64,000 nucleotides of DNA from Achromobacter aloeverae (GTDB lineage Bacteria; Pseudomonadota; Gammaproteobacteria; Burkholderiales; Burkholderiaceae_B): contig NZ_PYAL01000005.1 of NCBI RefSeq assembly GCF_004121055.1, positions 186,001-250,000 of the forward strand. Direction: 5' to 3'. This document shows, in pieces, positions 9,108-17,181 of this stretch; positions within the stretch are counted from its first letter, which is position 1, and every line of letters starts with the position of its first letter. Under the pieces are notes generated by a model. That model saw only the letters and a list, made by a program, of their open reading frames with translations. It was not told the DNA's origin and made no database searches. Position numbers and translations under genes: made by a program.

Positions 9108-10295
9108 TCAGAAACGGGGAACCTCCCACCCATACAGCCATTCCAGCGCATCGTAGAACCGCGACTGCGCGCGCCCTTCCCACAGCGTGTTGCGCACCAG
9201 CCGCTCGACGCCCTGGGCGTGATAGATACGGCCCATTTCGCGCGTGGACCACACCACGCGCGCGGTGCGCGGAATGCGCAAGGACTCGTAGCGCCGAAAT
9301 CCAGCCTCGAAGTCCATGTCGCAGGCTTTCAGCGCCAGGCCCAGCGTCACCGCGTCTTCCAGCGCCATGCACGCGCCCTGCGCCATGTACTGCACCATGG
9401 GATGCGCCGCATCCCCCAGCACGGTGGCGCGCCCCACGCTCCAGCGGTCGACGGGGTCCCGGTCGGCGGTGGCCCAGCGCTTCCATGACGTGGGCCGGTC
9501 CAGCATCTGCGCGGGACGCGCATGGATGCCCTGGAAATAGGACATCACTTCATCCTTGCTGCCTTCGCGCACGCCCCAGACTTCCTGTTCACGGCTATGG
9601 AAAGTCACGACCAGGTTGAACTGCTGGCCACCGCGCAAGGGGTAGTGCACGAGATGGCAGCGCGGCCCGGCCCAGAGCACCGGCGCGTTGATGCGCAACT
9701 CGTCCGGCATGTTCTCGCGCTCGACCACGGCGCGATAGACCACATGCCCCGTCACGCGGGCCTCGTCGCCGACCAGTCTTTCCCGGATGACGGACTTCAC
9801 GCCATCGCAGCCCACCACGGCATCCGCGCGGTAGCGCTCCCCGCGCGTGTCGACGACCTCGATGCCATCCGCATCCTGCTCCAGCCCGGCGATCTGCGTC
9901 GACGTCTTGAACGTGATGCGGGGATCCTCGCGCACGGCTTCGAGTATGGATAGATGGATGTCCGTCCGGTGGATGACCGCATAAGGACCGCCGAAGCGCT
10001 CGCGGAAAGCCTCCCCGGTGTCGATGCGCACGACTTCCCGCGCATCGACGGCGTCCATCATGATGATGTGGTCCGTGAAGACGGCGCGCTTGCGGGCATG
10101 GGCGCCCACGCCCAGCGCGTCCAGCGCGGCGAAGGCATTGGGGCCCAGCTGGATGCCCGCGCCGATTTCACCGATTTGCGCGGCCTGTTCCAGCACCTGC
10201 ACGCGCACCCCCTGCCGCGCCAACGCGAGGGCGGCCGCAAGCCCGCCTATGCCGCCGCCGACGACGATGACGGACGGTTCCGAGCTCTTGTTCAT
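9108..10295 (-). CDS. FAD-dependent aromatic monooxygenase, 3-hydroxybenzoate 6-hydroxylase-like
   Basis: 395 residues. Group A flavoprotein monooxygenase: dinucleotide motif VVGGGIGGLAAAL (11-23), the NAD(P)H/FAD motif VGCDGVKS (161-168), and the ribityl-binding GDAAHPM (294-300). Length and motif spacing match 3-hydroxybenzoate 6-hydroxylases and salicylate hydroxylases, which para- or ortho-hydroxylate aromatic acids with NAD(P)H and O2. It is the last gene of the gentisate operon and its start overlaps the preceding FAD gene by 4 bp. Making gentisate is the natural role in that context; the exact aromatic substrate is inferred. Confidence 0.82.
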   Translation of the reverse strand: MNKSSEPSVIVVGGGIGGLAAALALARQGVRVQVLEQAAQIGEIGAGIQLGPNAFAALDALGVGAHARKRAVFTDHIIMMDAVDAREVVRIDTGEAFRERFGGPYAVIHRTDIHLSILEAVREDPRITFKTSTQIAGLEQDADGIEVVDTRGERYRADAVVGCDGVKSVIRERLVGDEARVTGHVVYRAVVERENMPDELRINAPVLWAGPRCHLVHYPLRGGQQFNLVVTFHSREQEVWGVREGSKDEVMSYFQGIHARPAQMLDRPTSWKRWATADRDPVDRWSVGRATVLGDAAHPMVQYMAQGACMALEDAVTLGLALKACDMDFEAGFRRYESLRIPRTARVVWSTREMGRIYHAQGVERLVRNTLWEGRAQSRFYDALEWLYGWEVPRF

Positions 10296-11659
10296 GCGAT
10301 CTCCGCGCGTTGCTGTTCCGCCAGGAAGACGCCTTGCGCGCGCAACTGCCGTTGCAGGTCGCGGACAGGCAATTCCGCCGGCATCGTTCCTCGGGCCAGC
10401 GCCATCGCGGCCGCGGTGCCCGCGGCTTCTCCCATGACAAAGCAGCTGCCACTGACGCGCGCGGCGGACTGGCCTTCATGCGTCATGCCCGCGCAGCGGC
10501 CGGCCACCAGGATATTGCCCGGGCGGCCCGCGCCGCGTCGCGGCACGATCATGCGGAAGGGCAGCTGGTTGTAGCCGCGCGATTCCGGGATGGGCGGCCA
10601 AACCCATTTCACGTCGCCGGCCATGTGGATTTCCAGCGGCCAGCCATTCACGCCTATGCTGTCCTCGAAATCCGCGCAGCCCAGCACGTCCTCCTGCGTC
10701 AGCATGTATTCGGCCACCACGCGGCGCGTTTCCCGTATTCCCAGCTGCGGCGCGATGTCCAGCACATAGGCGTGTTCGAAACCCGGGACCTTGGCGCGCA
10801 GGAAGCGCAGGTACTCGACGATCTGGCGGCGTCCTTCCATTTCGCCGGCCGACAGCGAACCCGCGTCCGTGCCGTCCGCCGCCGATCCATCGGCATCGGA
10901 CAGCTGCGTGACGTTGACCCGCCATTCATAGTCGTGCTTCTGCGGCCGCACGATGGCGCCCCGGCGAGGGAAGCGGAACTCGCCGCTGGCCTCGGCCTGG
11001 TCCATCAGCAGGGGGATGCTCTTCCAGGCATCCTGCGCGCGGGCGCCATCCACATTGCCGACCTTGAACATCAACGTCGGATAAAGCATGCGGCCCTGCG
11101 CGTCGCCTTTCTCGAAATCCAGGCCGGCCCAACGCGCCAGGTCGGCATCGCCCGAGCAGTCGATGAAGACACGGCCGCGCACGGCGCGCGGTCCCGACTT
11201 CGTTTCCACGATCACGGCATCCACCTGGCCGTCGTCGTTGACGGTCATGCTCGACGCCAGCGCATGGAACAGCACCTGGGCGCCGCTATCGTGCAGCAGT
11301 CCATCGGCGGCCAGCTTGAACGCGGAGATGTCATAGGCTTGCGCGTGGATCTTGCCCAGGATCAGGTGCGGCTCGTTCAGGCCGTCCAGGGCGCGCATCC
11401 GGTCCAGCAGGTCGTCCGCCGTGCCATGGACGACCTGCTTTATCTCGCCATGGATGTTGGCGTGCAGTCCGCAGAAGTTGGAAACCCCCGCCGCGGTCCC
11501 CATGCCTCCAAGAAAGCCGTAACGCTCTATCAGCAGGACGCTGGCGCCGTTGCGCGCCGCGCAGGTTGCCGCCAACAGGCCAGCGGGCCCGCCGCCCAGC
11601 ACCACGACGTCATACTCGCCTTGCACCGCGATGCGTCGCGCGGGTTCGGTCACATACAT
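10292..11659 (-). CDS. FAD-dependent oxidoreductase of unknown substrate
   Basis: 455 residues. It has an N-terminal dinucleotide fold (YDVVVLGGGPAGLLAATCAARNG and an acidic ERYGFLGGMGT loop), and a central FIDCSGDADLARWAGLDFEKGDAQG segment. That segment is typical of the FAD_oxidored family (Pfam PF12831) of fumarate-reductase/thiol-oxidase-like flavoproteins. A C-terminal FAD-contact segment (NILVAGRCAGMTHEGQSAARVSG) is also present. No signal peptide and no iron-sulfur cysteine motif are seen. It sits between a Bug protein and the 3HB6H-like monooxygenase, overlapping the latter by 4 bp, so it probably acts on an intermediate or substrate of this catabolic operon. The reaction is not known. 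Confidence 0.78.
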   Translation of the reverse strand: MYVTEPARRIAVQGEYDVVVLGGGPAGLLAATCAARNGASVLLIERYGFLGGMGTAAGVSNFCGLHANIHGEIKQVVHGTADDLLDRMRALDGLNEPHLILGKIHAQAYDISAFKLAADGLLHDSGAQVLFHALASSMTVNDDGQVDAVIVETKSGPRAVRGRVFIDCSGDADLARWAGLDFEKGDAQGRMLYPTLMFKVGNVDGARAQDAWKSIPLLMDQAEASGEFRFPRRGAIVRPQKHDYEWRVNVTQLSDADGSAADGTDAGSLSAGEMEGRRQIVEYLRFLRAKVPGFEHAYVLDIAPQLGIRETRRVVAEYMLTQEDVLGCADFEDSIGVNGWPLEIHMAGDVKWVWPPIPESRGYNQLPFRMIVPRRGAGRPGNILVAGRCAGMTHEGQSAARVSGSCFVMGEAAGTAAAMALARGTMPAELPVRDLQRQLRAQGVFLAEQQRAEIA

Positions 11660-11687
11660 GGTTTGCTCCTCGATGCCGGAAGATGTG

Positions 11688-12677
11688 TCATTGGACCTTG
11701 ATGTCCAGCTTCTTGATCAACGGACCCCAGCGCTTGAGCTCGTCGTCCATGTAGGCGCGGAAGTCCTCGGGCGTGCTGCCCACGGGGTCCATGTACTGCG
11801 CGCGCAGGCGCCTGGCCACCTCGGGATCGGCGATGGCCTGGATCAACGCGTCCGATAGTTTCTTGCGGATCTCCGGCGGCACTTGCGAGGAAACCACGAA
11901 CCCTATCCAGGCCGATCCCTCGACGCCCTGCACGCCGACTTCGGACAGCGTGGGGATGTCCGGCAACAACGACGAGCGCTTGGACGACGTGACGGCCAGC
12001 GCCTTCAGGCGGCCATCCTTGACCATGGACATGACGGCGACCGGCGGCAGGGCGCCGAATTGGGTGTCGCCGGACAGCAGCGACGTCAACGCCGCGGGCG
12101 AGGAAGGATAAGGCACGTGCACCGCCTGGGCATGGATCTGCTGCAGCATCAGCTCGACGCCCAAATGGGACACGGTGCCGGCCCCCGGCGACGGGAAATT
12201 GAACTTGTCCGGATTCTTCCTGATGGCCTCCAGCAACTGCTGGACCGTCCCGATGCCCGATGTCGTCGGCACGACCAGCACGTTGGGCTGGTGCACGGCC
12301 AGCGTGAGCGGCGCCAGGTCACGCTTGGGATCGTAGGGGAGTTTGTCGAAGAGCAGGGTGTTGTTGACCAGCGGACCGGTGATGGAGACGCCGAAGGTGT
12401 AGCCGTCCGGCTTGGCGCTGGCGATGGCGTAGGTGCCGATATTGCCGCTGGCGCCCGGCTTGTTCTCGACGACGATGCTTTGGCCCAGGATGGCGCCGGC
12501 CTTTTCGCCGACGATGCGGGCCACCTGGTCGGGGCTGGAGCCGGCGCCGAAGGGCACGATGACCTTGAAAGGCTGGCTGGGCCAGGTATCGGCGTGCGCG
12601 GCCGCCAACGGCGCAAGCGCCGCGATGCCCAGGATGGCGAGCAGACGGCGCAGGCGAGCGGGTGCGTGCTTATTCAC
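11688..12677 (-). CDS. Bug/TctC-family periplasmic solute-binding protein
   Basis: 329 residues from GTG 12677, overlapping the PchB-like gene by 8 bp. A signal peptide (residues ~1-30: a basic start, RRLLAILGIAALAPLAAAHA) is followed by WPSQPFKVIVPFGAGSSPDQVARI, the standard Bug opening. VVENKPGASGNIGTYAIASAKPDGYTF carries the conserved loop that holds a carboxylate ligand. Bug proteins are abundant in Bordetella and bind small carboxylates. Placed in the gentisate operon, it may capture the aromatic acid. No tripartite transporter membrane genes accompany it. Confidence 0.9.
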   Translation of the reverse strand: MNKHAPARLRRLLAILGIAALAPLAAAHADTWPSQPFKVIVPFGAGSSPDQVARIVGEKAGAILGQSIVVENKPGASGNIGTYAIASAKPDGYTFGVSITGPLVNNTLLFDKLPYDPKRDLAPLTLAVHQPNVLVVPTTSGIGTVQQLLEAIRKNPDKFNFPSPGAGTVSHLGVELMLQQIHAQAVHVPYPSSPAALTSLLSGDTQFGALPPVAVMSMVKDGRLKALAVTSSKRSSLLPDIPTLSEVGVQGVEGSAWIGFVVSSQVPPEIRKKLSDALIQAIADPEVARRLRAQYMDPVGSTPEDFRAYMDDELKRWGPLIKKLDIKVQ

Positions 12678-13047
12678 TCTGGTCTCCGATGCGATGCATG
12701 TGGTTGAAGTAGTGCTGCTCGTTGGCGATGAAGGCGGCGACCATGGCGCGATAGGTTGCGTCCACCACCTGGTCCAGGTTCTCGAAGCCGCGGTCGTGCC
12801 GGTGGGCGAGCTGGCGCGCCTTCTCGAAGACCTCGGCCTGGCGCGCGGGGGCGCTGACCTGGTAGGCGTCGCGCTTGAAGCGGGCGGCGTCCTTGACGTA
12901 CATCGCCCGCTCGGCGATCAGGCGGACGATCTGGTCGTCCAGCCGGTCGATATTGGCGCGGATCTCGGCCAGGGTTGCGCACAGTGGCACGTAGCCAGGG
13001 TCGGTATAGGCCCGCAGCGGGCCGCCGTTGGGATCGGGTTCCTGCAT
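12670..13047 (-). CDS. Chorismate-mutase-fold (AroQ/PchB-like) protein
   Basis: 125 residues from ATG 13047, chosen because GGAGAC precedes it; the frame continues far upstream without homology. The helical AroQ fold is plain: AEIRANIDRLDDQIVRLIAER, then MYVKDAARFKRD, then APARQAEVFEKARQLA, ending VAAFIANEQHYFNH. It resembles PchB (isochorismate pyruvate-lyase) as much as chorismate mutase. The expected active-site arginines (IRANID, AER) and lysine (VKD) are present. PchB makes salicylate, which can be hydroxylated to gentisate. Its presence in a degradation operon is odd, and it may instead act on a related enolpyruvyl or ring compound. Confidence 0.75.
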   Translation of the reverse strand: MQEPDPNGGPLRAYTDPGYVPLCATLAEIRANIDRLDDQIVRLIAERAMYVKDAARFKRDAYQVSAPARQAEVFEKARQLAHRHDRGFENLDQVVDATYRAMVAAFIANEQHYFNHMHRIGDQSE

Positions 13048-13097
13048 GATGTCTCCGTTGTTGTCGTTGTTTTGGTTGTGGGCGCCAGCCGCCGACG

Positions 13098-13736
13098 CTA
13101 TGCCGTGTAGTCCGGCTGCCGGGACGGCTGCGCCCGCTGGAACGCGGGCTGGGCATTGCAATGCGCGTAGACGGCCATCGCCTTGGGATAGGCCGATATA
13201 TCGCACTCCATGCGCAAGGCATTGGCGATCTGGGGTACCAGGCAGCAATCCGCGAGCGTCGGCGCGTCGCCGAAGCAATAGGGACCGTGCCCGTGCCGCG
13301 CCAGCAGGTTCTCGACGGCGGTCAGCCCTTCCGCGATCCAGTGCCGATACCATGCATCCTTCTGTTCGGGCGTCACTTGCAGGACTTTTTGCAGATAACG
13401 CAGGATGCGCAGGTTGTTCACCGGATGGATATCGCACGCGATGACGCTGCTCAGTTCAAGCACGCGGGCGCGCAGCAGCGTGTCCTGGGGCAACAGGCGA
13501 GGTTGCGGATGAGTGCTGTCCAGGTAGTCGATGATGGCTAGCGATTGACCCAGGTTCATGTCCCCGTCGACCAGCGTCGGCACGCCACCCGAAGGATTGC
13601 GGGCCAGGTAGTCCGTCGCGCGATGCTCGAATTTACGTATGTTGACGGGCACGTAGACATGGTCCAGTCCTTTCAGTGCGAGGGCGATGCGTACGCGGTA
13701 GGAAGTCGAGCTGTTGAAGAAGCTGTAGAGTTGCAT
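13098..13736 (-). CDS. nagL: Maleylpyruvate isomerase, zeta-class GST family
   Basis: 212 residues, the size of zeta-class maleylacetoacetate/maleylpyruvate isomerases. The N terminus carries the zeta motif in the form SSTSYRVR (9-16), with threonine where most zeta enzymes have the active cysteine. DYLARNPSGGVPTLVDGD and LGQSLAIIDYLD are the glutathione-binding segments, and ALTLAD-like FGDAPTLADCCLVPQ is the GST C-terminal capping motif. Glutathione-dependent cis-trans isomerisation of maleylpyruvate to fumarylpyruvate is the expected second step of gentisate breakdown, between the dioxygenase and FAH hydrolase encoded in the same operon. Maleylacetoacetate isomerase (maiA) is the alternative name, but no homogentisate genes are near. 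Confidence 0.85.
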   Translation of the reverse strand: MQLYSFFNSSTSYRVRIALALKGLDHVYVPVNIRKFEHRATDYLARNPSGGVPTLVDGDMNLGQSLAIIDYLDSTHPQPRLLPQDTLLRARVLELSSVIACDIHPVNNLRILRYLQKVLQVTPEQKDAWYRHWIAEGLTAVENLLARHGHGPYCFGDAPTLADCCLVPQIANALRMECDISAYPKAMAVYAHCNAQPAFQRAQPSRQPDYTA

Positions 13737-13836
13737 GGTGGCGGTTCCGCTGGAAATGGGAGACTGCGGGATTCGGTTGGTATCGGCCTGGCCGGCCGCC
13801 GTGAGCGGCTGGCGGCGGCGGCGCGGCGCGCGCTGG

Positions 13837-14802
13837 TCAATCCGCCTTGATGCCGGCCCGCGTCACCACGTCGCTCCAGCGCTTGGCGTCCTTGCGTATC
13901 AGCTCGGCGAACTCCGCCGGCGTGGAGGTCGCGGGCACCATGCCCTGGGCTTCGAACGCGCTGGCGGTAGACGGCGCCTTCAAGGCTACGGCGATCTGCC
14001 TGTTCATGCTGTCGATGATGGCTTGCGGCGTTCCCTTGGGCGCCAGCACGCCGTACCACATGTCGACGTCCGCTCCATGCAGGCCGGACTCGCTCAGCGT
14101 CGGCACGTCGGGCAATTGGGGCAGGCGCTTGGGACTGCCGGTGGCCAGCGCCTTGAGCTTGCCCGCCTTGATCTGCGGCAGCGCCACATGCACGGGCAGG
14201 AACATGTAGTCCAGGCGCCCGGCCAGCATATCGGTCACCGCGCCCGCCGTGCCCTTGTAGGGCACGTGCAGCATGGTCGCCTTGGCCTGGTCCAGCAGCA
14301 AGGCCATCGCCAGGTGATGCGGCGTGCCGACGCCTGGCGTCCCGTAGGACAGTTTCCCCGGCTGCTTGCGCGCGGCGTCCTCCATCTGCTGGATGGTGCC
14401 GACCGGATTGGACGGGTGCGTGACCAGCAGCAGGGTGCCCCAGGACGTCAGGCTGACGGGCGCGAAGTCCTGGATGGGGTCGTAATGCAGCTTCTCGCGG
14501 TAGAGCGGCTGGTTCATGACGAAGGTGTTCACGGTCACCAGGAAGGTATAGCCGTCGGGTGCGGCGCGGGCAACCTTCTCCGTGCCGATGTTGCCGCTGG
14601 CGCCGGCCAGGTTCTCGACGACGACCGCCTGGCCCAGGGTCTTGGGCAGCGTGGCGGCCAACTGGCGCGCCACCTGGTCGATGCCCGTGGCCGGCGTGAA
14701 GGGCACGATGAGGGTGACGGGCCGGTCAGGCCATGCAGCCTGGCTGGCGTTTGCCGCCAGCATCAGCATCAGCGCGGCCAGGATGCGGAAGAGGTTCTTC
14801 AT
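13837..14802 (-). CDS. Bug/TctC-family periplasmic solute-binding protein
   Basis: 321 residues. A cleavable signal peptide (KNLFRILAALMLMLAANASQA) precedes AWPDRPVTLIVPFTPATGIDQVARQ. The ligand-loop sequence VVVENLAGASGNIGTEKVARAAPDGYTF is typical of the Bug family. It is the second Bug in this operon and is diverged from the other, so the two may recognise different acids. Its leader shares a 15-nt identical stretch, ACAACAACGGAGACA on the coding strand (14805-14819), with the leader of the PchB-like gene. Confidence 0.9.
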   Translation of the reverse strand: MKNLFRILAALMLMLAANASQAAWPDRPVTLIVPFTPATGIDQVARQLAATLPKTLGQAVVVENLAGASGNIGTEKVARAAPDGYTFLVTVNTFVMNQPLYREKLHYDPIQDFAPVSLTSWGTLLLVTHPSNPVGTIQQMEDAARKQPGKLSYGTPGVGTPHHLAMALLLDQAKATMLHVPYKGTAGAVTDMLAGRLDYMFLPVHVALPQIKAGKLKALATGSPKRLPQLPDVPTLSESGLHGADVDMWYGVLAPKGTPQAIIDSMNRQIAVALKAPSTASAFEAQGMVPATSTPAEFAELIRKDAKRWSDVVTRAGIKAD

Positions 14803-14940
14803 ATTGTCTCCGTTGTTGTTGTCGTCCCGGCCATCGAACGCGGGATATCCGTGACCGGGCGGGCGCTTCGGAACTTCGGAAAATCTGCTGCGGAAAATCT
14901 GCTACGGCACATCCGTCCGGGGACCGTCGCCCCGCAAAGA

Positions 14941-16257
14941 TCAAAGGAAAGAAGGGCGCGCCGCCAGCATCGCCGGATCGAAACCGGCCACCTGCTTGTA
15001 GCGGTCGGAAATGCCCTGCAGTTCGTCGCGGCTGATGATGTCCTCGATGCGGTCGAACGGACGATCATGCGAACGCTCGTAGGCCTCGCGCAGAATGGCA
15101 TCGGGCGGATTGCTGCGATTGGTGAGCACGACCTTGGTGGTTGCCGCCACGCGCGCGCGGTCGTATTCCTGGAGGGCAGCGGGACCCAGGCCCAGGCGCT
15201 TGAGCTGTCCCGCCAGGTAACGGGCGTCGATGATGGCCTGTCCCGCGCCGTTGGAGCCGCGCGGCACCATGGGGTGGGCGGCATCGCCCAGCAGCGTCAT
15301 GCGGCCCCGCGTCCAGGTCGGCAGCGGGTCCTGGTCCACCATGGGGTATTCCAGCACGGCGTCGGCGTTCCTGATCAGCGCGGCGACGTCCAGCCAGTCG
15401 AAATGCCAATCGGCGAAGGCCGGGAAGAAATCTTCCAGGCGTCCTTGGCGCGTCCAGTCCCGCACGGCCGGCTCGGGAGACTCGATCTCCGCGACCCAGT
15501 TCACCAATTGGTTGCCGTCGGCGTCGATGTTGTCGCGGATAGGGTAGATCACCATCTTGCCGATCGAGAGCCAACCCGCGCGCACCATGCTGCCGCCGCT
15601 CAGGAACGGTTTGCAGCGCGTCACGCCGCGCCACATGTTCACGCCGGAATAGCGCGGCGCGCCTTCATCGGGATAGAGCTGCTTGCGCAGCGCCGAGTGG
15701 ATGCCGTCGCAACCGACGACGATGGCGCCACGCACGGGCGGGCGTTCGACGCCGGCACTGTCCGTCATGTGCACGGTGACGCCGGCGTTCCCGCTTGCGT
15801 CCTCGCTTTCGTCCTGTTCTACGCGCACGGCCCGGTGGTCCACGCACACGCTATCCTCGCCCAGCCGTTCCCGCACCGCGGCCAGCAGCGTCATTTGCAG
15901 GTCGCCGCGATGGATGGAGTATTGCGGCCAGGCATAGCCGGCCGCCTGGCCGGCGGGCTCGCTGTAGATGAACTGGCCGTGCCGCGTGAAGAATATCGAT
16001 TCCTTGGTGCGCACGCCTACACGGTCCAGGGCAGGCAGCAGGCCCAGCTCGTCCAGTTCGCGCGCCGCATGCGGCAGCAGGTTGATGCCCACGCCCAGCG
16101 GCTTGATCTCGCGCACGGACTCGTATACGCGGCAGGCGATCCCCGCCTGGTGCAGGCTGAGCGCCAGCACCAGGCCGCCCACGCCCGCGCCTACGATGAT
16201 GACGTCGGTGTCCTTGTCGGTTCGCTTGTCAGTTCGCTTGTCAGTGTGCTTGTCCAT
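14941..16257 (-). CDS. FAD-dependent aromatic hydroxylase with repeated TDKR N terminus
   Basis: 438 residues. After a hydrophilic run of TDK-type repeats (residues 2-17) comes the FAD motif DVIIVGAGVGGLVLAL, then VVGCDGIHSALRKQL and GRMTLLGDAAHPMVPRGSNGAGQAI. This makes it a group A flavoprotein monooxygenase like salicylate/3-hydroxybenzoate hydroxylases. It lies between the fumarylpyruvate hydrolase and a Bug gene, and is the second such hydroxylase in the operon. The two may act in sequence or on different substrates feeding gentisate. The N-terminal repeats are coded by a 12-bp tandem repeat, so their number could vary between strains without a frameshift. Confidence 0.82.
   Translation of the reverse strand: MDKHTDKRTDKRTDKDTDVIIVGAGVGGLVLALSLHQAGIACRVYESVREIKPLGVGINLLPHAARELDELGLLPALDRVGVRTKESIFFTRHGQFIYSEPAGQAAGYAWPQYSIHRGDLQMTLLAAVRERLGEDSVCVDHRAVRVEQDESEDASGNAGVTVHMTDSAGVERPPVRGAIVVGCDGIHSALRKQLYPDEGAPRYSGVNMWRGVTRCKPFLSGGSMVRAGWLSIGKMVIYPIRDNIDADGNQLVNWVAEIESPEPAVRDWTRQGRLEDFFPAFADWHFDWLDVAALIRNADAVLEYPMVDQDPLPTWTRGRMTLLGDAAHPMVPRGSNGAGQAIIDARYLAGQLKRLGLGPAALQEYDRARVAATTKVVLTNRSNPPDAILREAYERSHDRPFDRIEDIISRDELQGISDRYKQVAGFDPAMLAARPSFL
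16214..16257 (-). repeat. 12-bp tandem repeat inside a coding start
   Basis: Units TTGTCGGTTCGC (16214-16225), TTGTCAGTTCGC (16226-16237) and TTGTCAGTGTGC (16238-16249) are followed by a partial unit running into the start codon. They encode a repeated TDKR/TDKH tetrapeptide at the N terminus of the FAD hydroxylase. Confidence 0.85.
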
Positions 16258-16377
16258 GGCCGATCTCCTTTTTGTCTTCTCATGGCCGCTGTTATCGTCC
16301 GGCTGCTTCGTCTACCCGCTTGCTCGGCCCGGTGACGCGGTGCGATAGGGCTACCGCGTCCTGCGCGCCTGCGCCGG

Positions 16378-17076
16378 CTAGACCACGCGCGCGCGCAGGA
16401 CGCCCAGGCCATCCACGCCGCCTTCCATCACATCGCCCTTGACCACAGGCCCCACGCCATCAGGCGTGCCCGTGTAGATCAGGTCGCCCGGCTCCAGGCG
16501 GAAGTAGCGCGACAGGTAGGCGATCGTTTCGGCGACCGACCAGATCAGTTTGGACGTGTCGCTGCGCTGCTTGTCCTGGCCGTTGACTTTCAACCAGATG
16601 GCGGCCTGGTTGTAGCGTCCCTTGGCGGCGACGGGAACGATAGGCCCGATGGGCGCGCTGCGATCGAAGGCCTTGCCCAGTTCCCATGGCCGTCCGGCTT
16701 CGCGCATTTGCATCTGCAGGTCGCGGCGCGTCATGTCCAGGCCGACCGCATAGCCGTATACATGGCTCGGCGCATCTTCAACCGCAATGTTCTCGCCGCC
16801 CTTGCCGATGGCCGCCACGAGCTCGATTTCGTAGTGGTAGTTGCGGGTCTCGGCGGGGTAGGGCACGTCCAGGGTCGCGTCTTCCGCAACCGGCGTCACG
16901 GCGTCGGCCGGCTTGCAGAAGAAAAAGGGCGGTTCGCGATCCGGATCGAAGCCCATTTCGCGGGCATGCGCAGCGTAGTTGCGGCCGACGCAATAGACGC
17001 GGCGGACGGGAAAACGGTCGCCGGTGCCGGCGACGGGAACCGTGACGGGCGCCGGCGGCGCGATGACATAAGACAT
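16378..17076 (-). CDS. nagK: Fumarylpyruvate hydrolase, FAH family
   Basis: 232 residues from ATG 17076, which has AAGGG upstream; an in-frame start 33 codons earlier adds non-homologous sequence. The fumarylacetoacetate-hydrolase fold is shown by VYCVGRNYAAHAREMGF and by metal ligands E83 and E85 in YHYEIELVAAIG and D114 in VGLDMTRRDLQ. GKAFD and the closing TGTPDGVGPV loop also fit. FAH enzymes of this length hydrolyse fumarylpyruvate to fumarate and pyruvate, the last step of the gentisate route. Close position behind gentisate dioxygenase supports this over a general acylpyruvase. Confidence 0.87.
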   Translation of the reverse strand: MSYVIAPPAPVTVPVAGTGDRFPVRRVYCVGRNYAAHAREMGFDPDREPPFFFCKPADAVTPVAEDATLDVPYPAETRNYHYEIELVAAIGKGGENIAVEDAPSHVYGYAVGLDMTRRDLQMQMREAGRPWELGKAFDRSAPIGPIVPVAAKGRYNQAAIWLKVNGQDKQRSDTSKLIWSVAETIAYLSRYFRLEPGDLIYTGTPDGVGPVVKGDVMEGGVDGLGVLRARVV

Positions 17077-17181
17077 GGTCGAATTACCCTTGTTGGGAAG
17101 TGAGTCAACACCGCTTGCCAGGGCGCACGCCAGCCCGGGTTCATGATGGACACGAGGTGCGCCACCGCGCGCCACGGCCTC

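Noticed and set aside
13735-16335. An 866-codon plus-strand open frame across the gentisate operon
   Set aside because: It is antisense to three well-supported minus-strand genes (Bug protein and FAD hydroxylase among them) and has a low-complexity Arg/Gly/His composition typical of a GC-rich shadow frame.
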